Source: Modestobacter sp. (GTDB lineage Bacteria; Actinomycetota; Actinomycetes; Mycobacteriales; Geodermatophilaceae). Taken from it: a DNA stretch of 6,542 nucleotides. The position numbers were made by a program, and so were the translations under genes. Below the pieces are notes generated by a model. That model searched no databases. It worked only from the letters and a program-made list of their open reading frames with translations, and was not told where the DNA came from. This document shows, one piece after another, positions 5,991 through 6,542 of this stretch (the stretch's first letter is position 1; the number at the start of each line of letters is the position of its first letter). The stretch is from NCBI GenBank assembly GCA_025963425.1, contig JAOPUQ010000094.1:1-6542 (forward strand). The letters are read 5' to 3'.

Positions 5991-6122
5991 TCAGGTTGCG
6001 TCGTCGTTGGCGGCCGGGACCATCGGCTCGTCGGGCCGGCCCGGAGGTGGGGTCACGGGGGATGACTCGCAGGAGGGACACCGCCTGCCGTCCTGACCGT
6101 CGTCCCGGGCACCGTCGGCCAT
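5991..6122 (-). CDS. Doubtful small ORF, 43 residues, one CxxC
   Basis: I do not recognise this ORF. It starts with ATG at 6122, only nine bases from the divergent psiE ATG, and ends in TGA at 5991. The predicted peptide is Asp- and Pro-rich, with one CPSC motif near residue 16. About 84% of codons end in G or C, which fits a real gene but is also likely by chance in this GC-rich DNA. A poor GGACGAGG abuts the start codon with almost no spacing. The frame extends back to a GTG at 6176, which would overlap psiE. It is recorded as a possibility only. Confidence 0.25.
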   Translation of the reverse strand: MADGARDDGQDGRRCPSCESSPVTPPPGRPDEPMVPAANDDAT

Positions 6123-6131
6123 CCTCGTCCG

Positions 6132-6542
6132 ATGGCCACTCAGCGGACCCGCCCGGACCCGGAACAGCGCGACCACCCACCCGGCCTGGGCCGGATGGGC
6201 ACCCGGGCGCTGGAGCTCGCCGAGAACGTCGTCTACGGCGGGATCGCCCTGTTCCTGGTGCTGAGCGCGTTGCTGCTCCTGGCCATCGCCGGGCGGACGA
6301 CCTGGACCCTGCTCGGGGACCTCTCCGAGACCTCCGTGGTCGAACTGCTCGACGTGCTGTTGCTGGTCTTCATCGTCGTGGAGCTGCTGTTCGCCGTGCG
6401 GACGACGGTGGAGCAGCGTGAGCTGGTCGCCGAACCGTTCCTGCTGGTGGGCATCATCGCCTCGATCAAGGAGATCGTGGTGCTCTCGGTCGAGGCGGCC
6501 GCGGTGACCGGGCGCGGCGCGGAGTTCGACGACCGGATCACC
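6132..6542 (+). CDS. psiE: PsiE-family membrane protein, 3'-truncated by window end
   Basis: The first 137 residues of a phosphate-starvation-inducible PsiE family inner-membrane protein are visible; the frame is open at the right edge. PsiE proteins are small multi-span proteins of unclear function, named from E. coli psiE, which responds to phosphate starvation and cAMP-CRP. Hydrophobic helices lie at about residues 33-53, 70-89 and 102-121. A fourth, if present, is beyond the window. The segment EPFLLVGIIASIKEIVVLSV (101-120), preceded by LLLVFIVVELLFAVRTTVE, is the family hallmark. Glu in VVELL and Lys-Glu in IKEIV within or near helices are unusual polar residues kept by the family. The ATG at 6132 is chosen as the first in-frame start; a second ATG at 6195 would drop a polar 21-residue N-terminus. 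No Shine-Dalgarno is clear. Whether it responds to phosphate here is not shown. Confidence 0.85.
   Translation, partial: MATQRTRPDPEQRDHPPGLGRMGTRALELAENVVYGGIALFLVLSALLLLAIAGRTTWTLLGDLSETSVVELLDVLLLVFIVVELLFAVRTTVEQRELVAEPFLLVGIIASIKEIVVLSVEAAAVTGRGAEFDDRIT

Larger units (their letters stand above)
5886..6131. promoter_or_regulatory. Control region between AMIN-like gene and psiE
   Basis: About 245 bases separate the two divergent genes. A stretch near 5938-5976 is clearly less GC-rich than the rest of the window. It contains the candidate promoter for the AMIN-like gene, flanked by a 10-bp inverted repeat, and two copies of CCAGAT (5942-5947 and 5950-5955). The half nearer psiE is GC-rich, with a 12-bp palindrome at 6032-6043 and a doubtful short minus-strand ORF (6122 to 5991). 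I see no convincing psiE promoter; CATCCT at 6120-6125 is a weak -10 candidate, six bases before the psiE ATG. Confidence 0.5.

Noticed and set aside
6032..6043. A 12-bp palindrome CGGGCCGGCCCG upstream of psiE.
   Set aside because: Short G/C-only palindromes are expected by chance at this composition, and it is not near a convincing promoter.
5304..6065. A 253-codon plus-strand frame opposite the AMIN-like gene.
   Set aside because: It is antisense to a gene with signal peptide, ribosome site and family motifs; its product is Arg/Ala/Gly low-complexity sequence.
1..6542. Search for CRISPR repeats, insertion sequence ends, tRNA/rRNA genes, riboswitches and toxin-antitoxin or defence genes.
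   Set aside because: By reading only, I see no regular repeats, no transposase motifs and no RNA gene signatures; the gene set is chromosomal core and common accessory.

Overview
The window is GC-rich (roughly 70% or more), with strong G/C preference at third codon positions and many GTG starts. It encodes a mycothiol conjugate amidase, so the source makes mycothiol and is an actinobacterium. The gene set and protein style fit a Geodermatophilaceae-like lineage (Blastococcus, Geodermatophilus, Modestobacter), but that family assignment is inference.

Layout. (1) Positions 3-740 (+) hold the C-terminal part of an ABC-2 / DrrB-type drug-export permease that enters from the left edge; a strong hairpin follows. 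(2) 801-2879 (+) is a complete M3 zinc metallopeptidase of the Dcp type. (3) 2880-3015 is a convergent intergenic stretch with two GC-rich stem-loops. (4) On the minus strand, greA (3863 to 3357) is followed after 17 bases by a small RNHCP zinc-binding protein (3339 to 3016), probably one operon. (5) 3864-4043 is the divergent control region between greA and mca. (6) On the plus strand, mca (4044-4931) overlaps by GTGA a 113-residue single-span membrane protein (4928-5269). A 12-bp perfect hairpin follows. (7) On the minus strand, 5885 to 5307 is a secreted AMIN-like domain protein with a well placed Shine-Dalgarno. (8) 5886-6131 is its control region, with a 10-bp inverted repeat bracketing a candidate promoter, plus a doubtful 43-codon minus-strand ORF. 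(9) From 6132 to the right edge (+) runs a PsiE-family membrane protein, cut by the window end.

How the genes relate. The greA / mca / small membrane protein block resembles the greA-mca neighbourhood of mycobacteria and streptomycetes as I remember it, but the small DUF4307 membrane gene usually found between greA and mca is absent. Mca clears toxic electrophiles by cleaving mycothiol S-conjugates; the coupled membrane protein is a plausible partner but has no established function. The rest is ordinary chromosomal housekeeping. I see no mobile element, CRISPR array, tRNA, rRNA or obvious new multi-gene system. The most worthwhile leads are the small membrane protein coupled to mca, the symmetric repeat around the AMIN-like gene's promoter, and the greA-RNHCP pairing.
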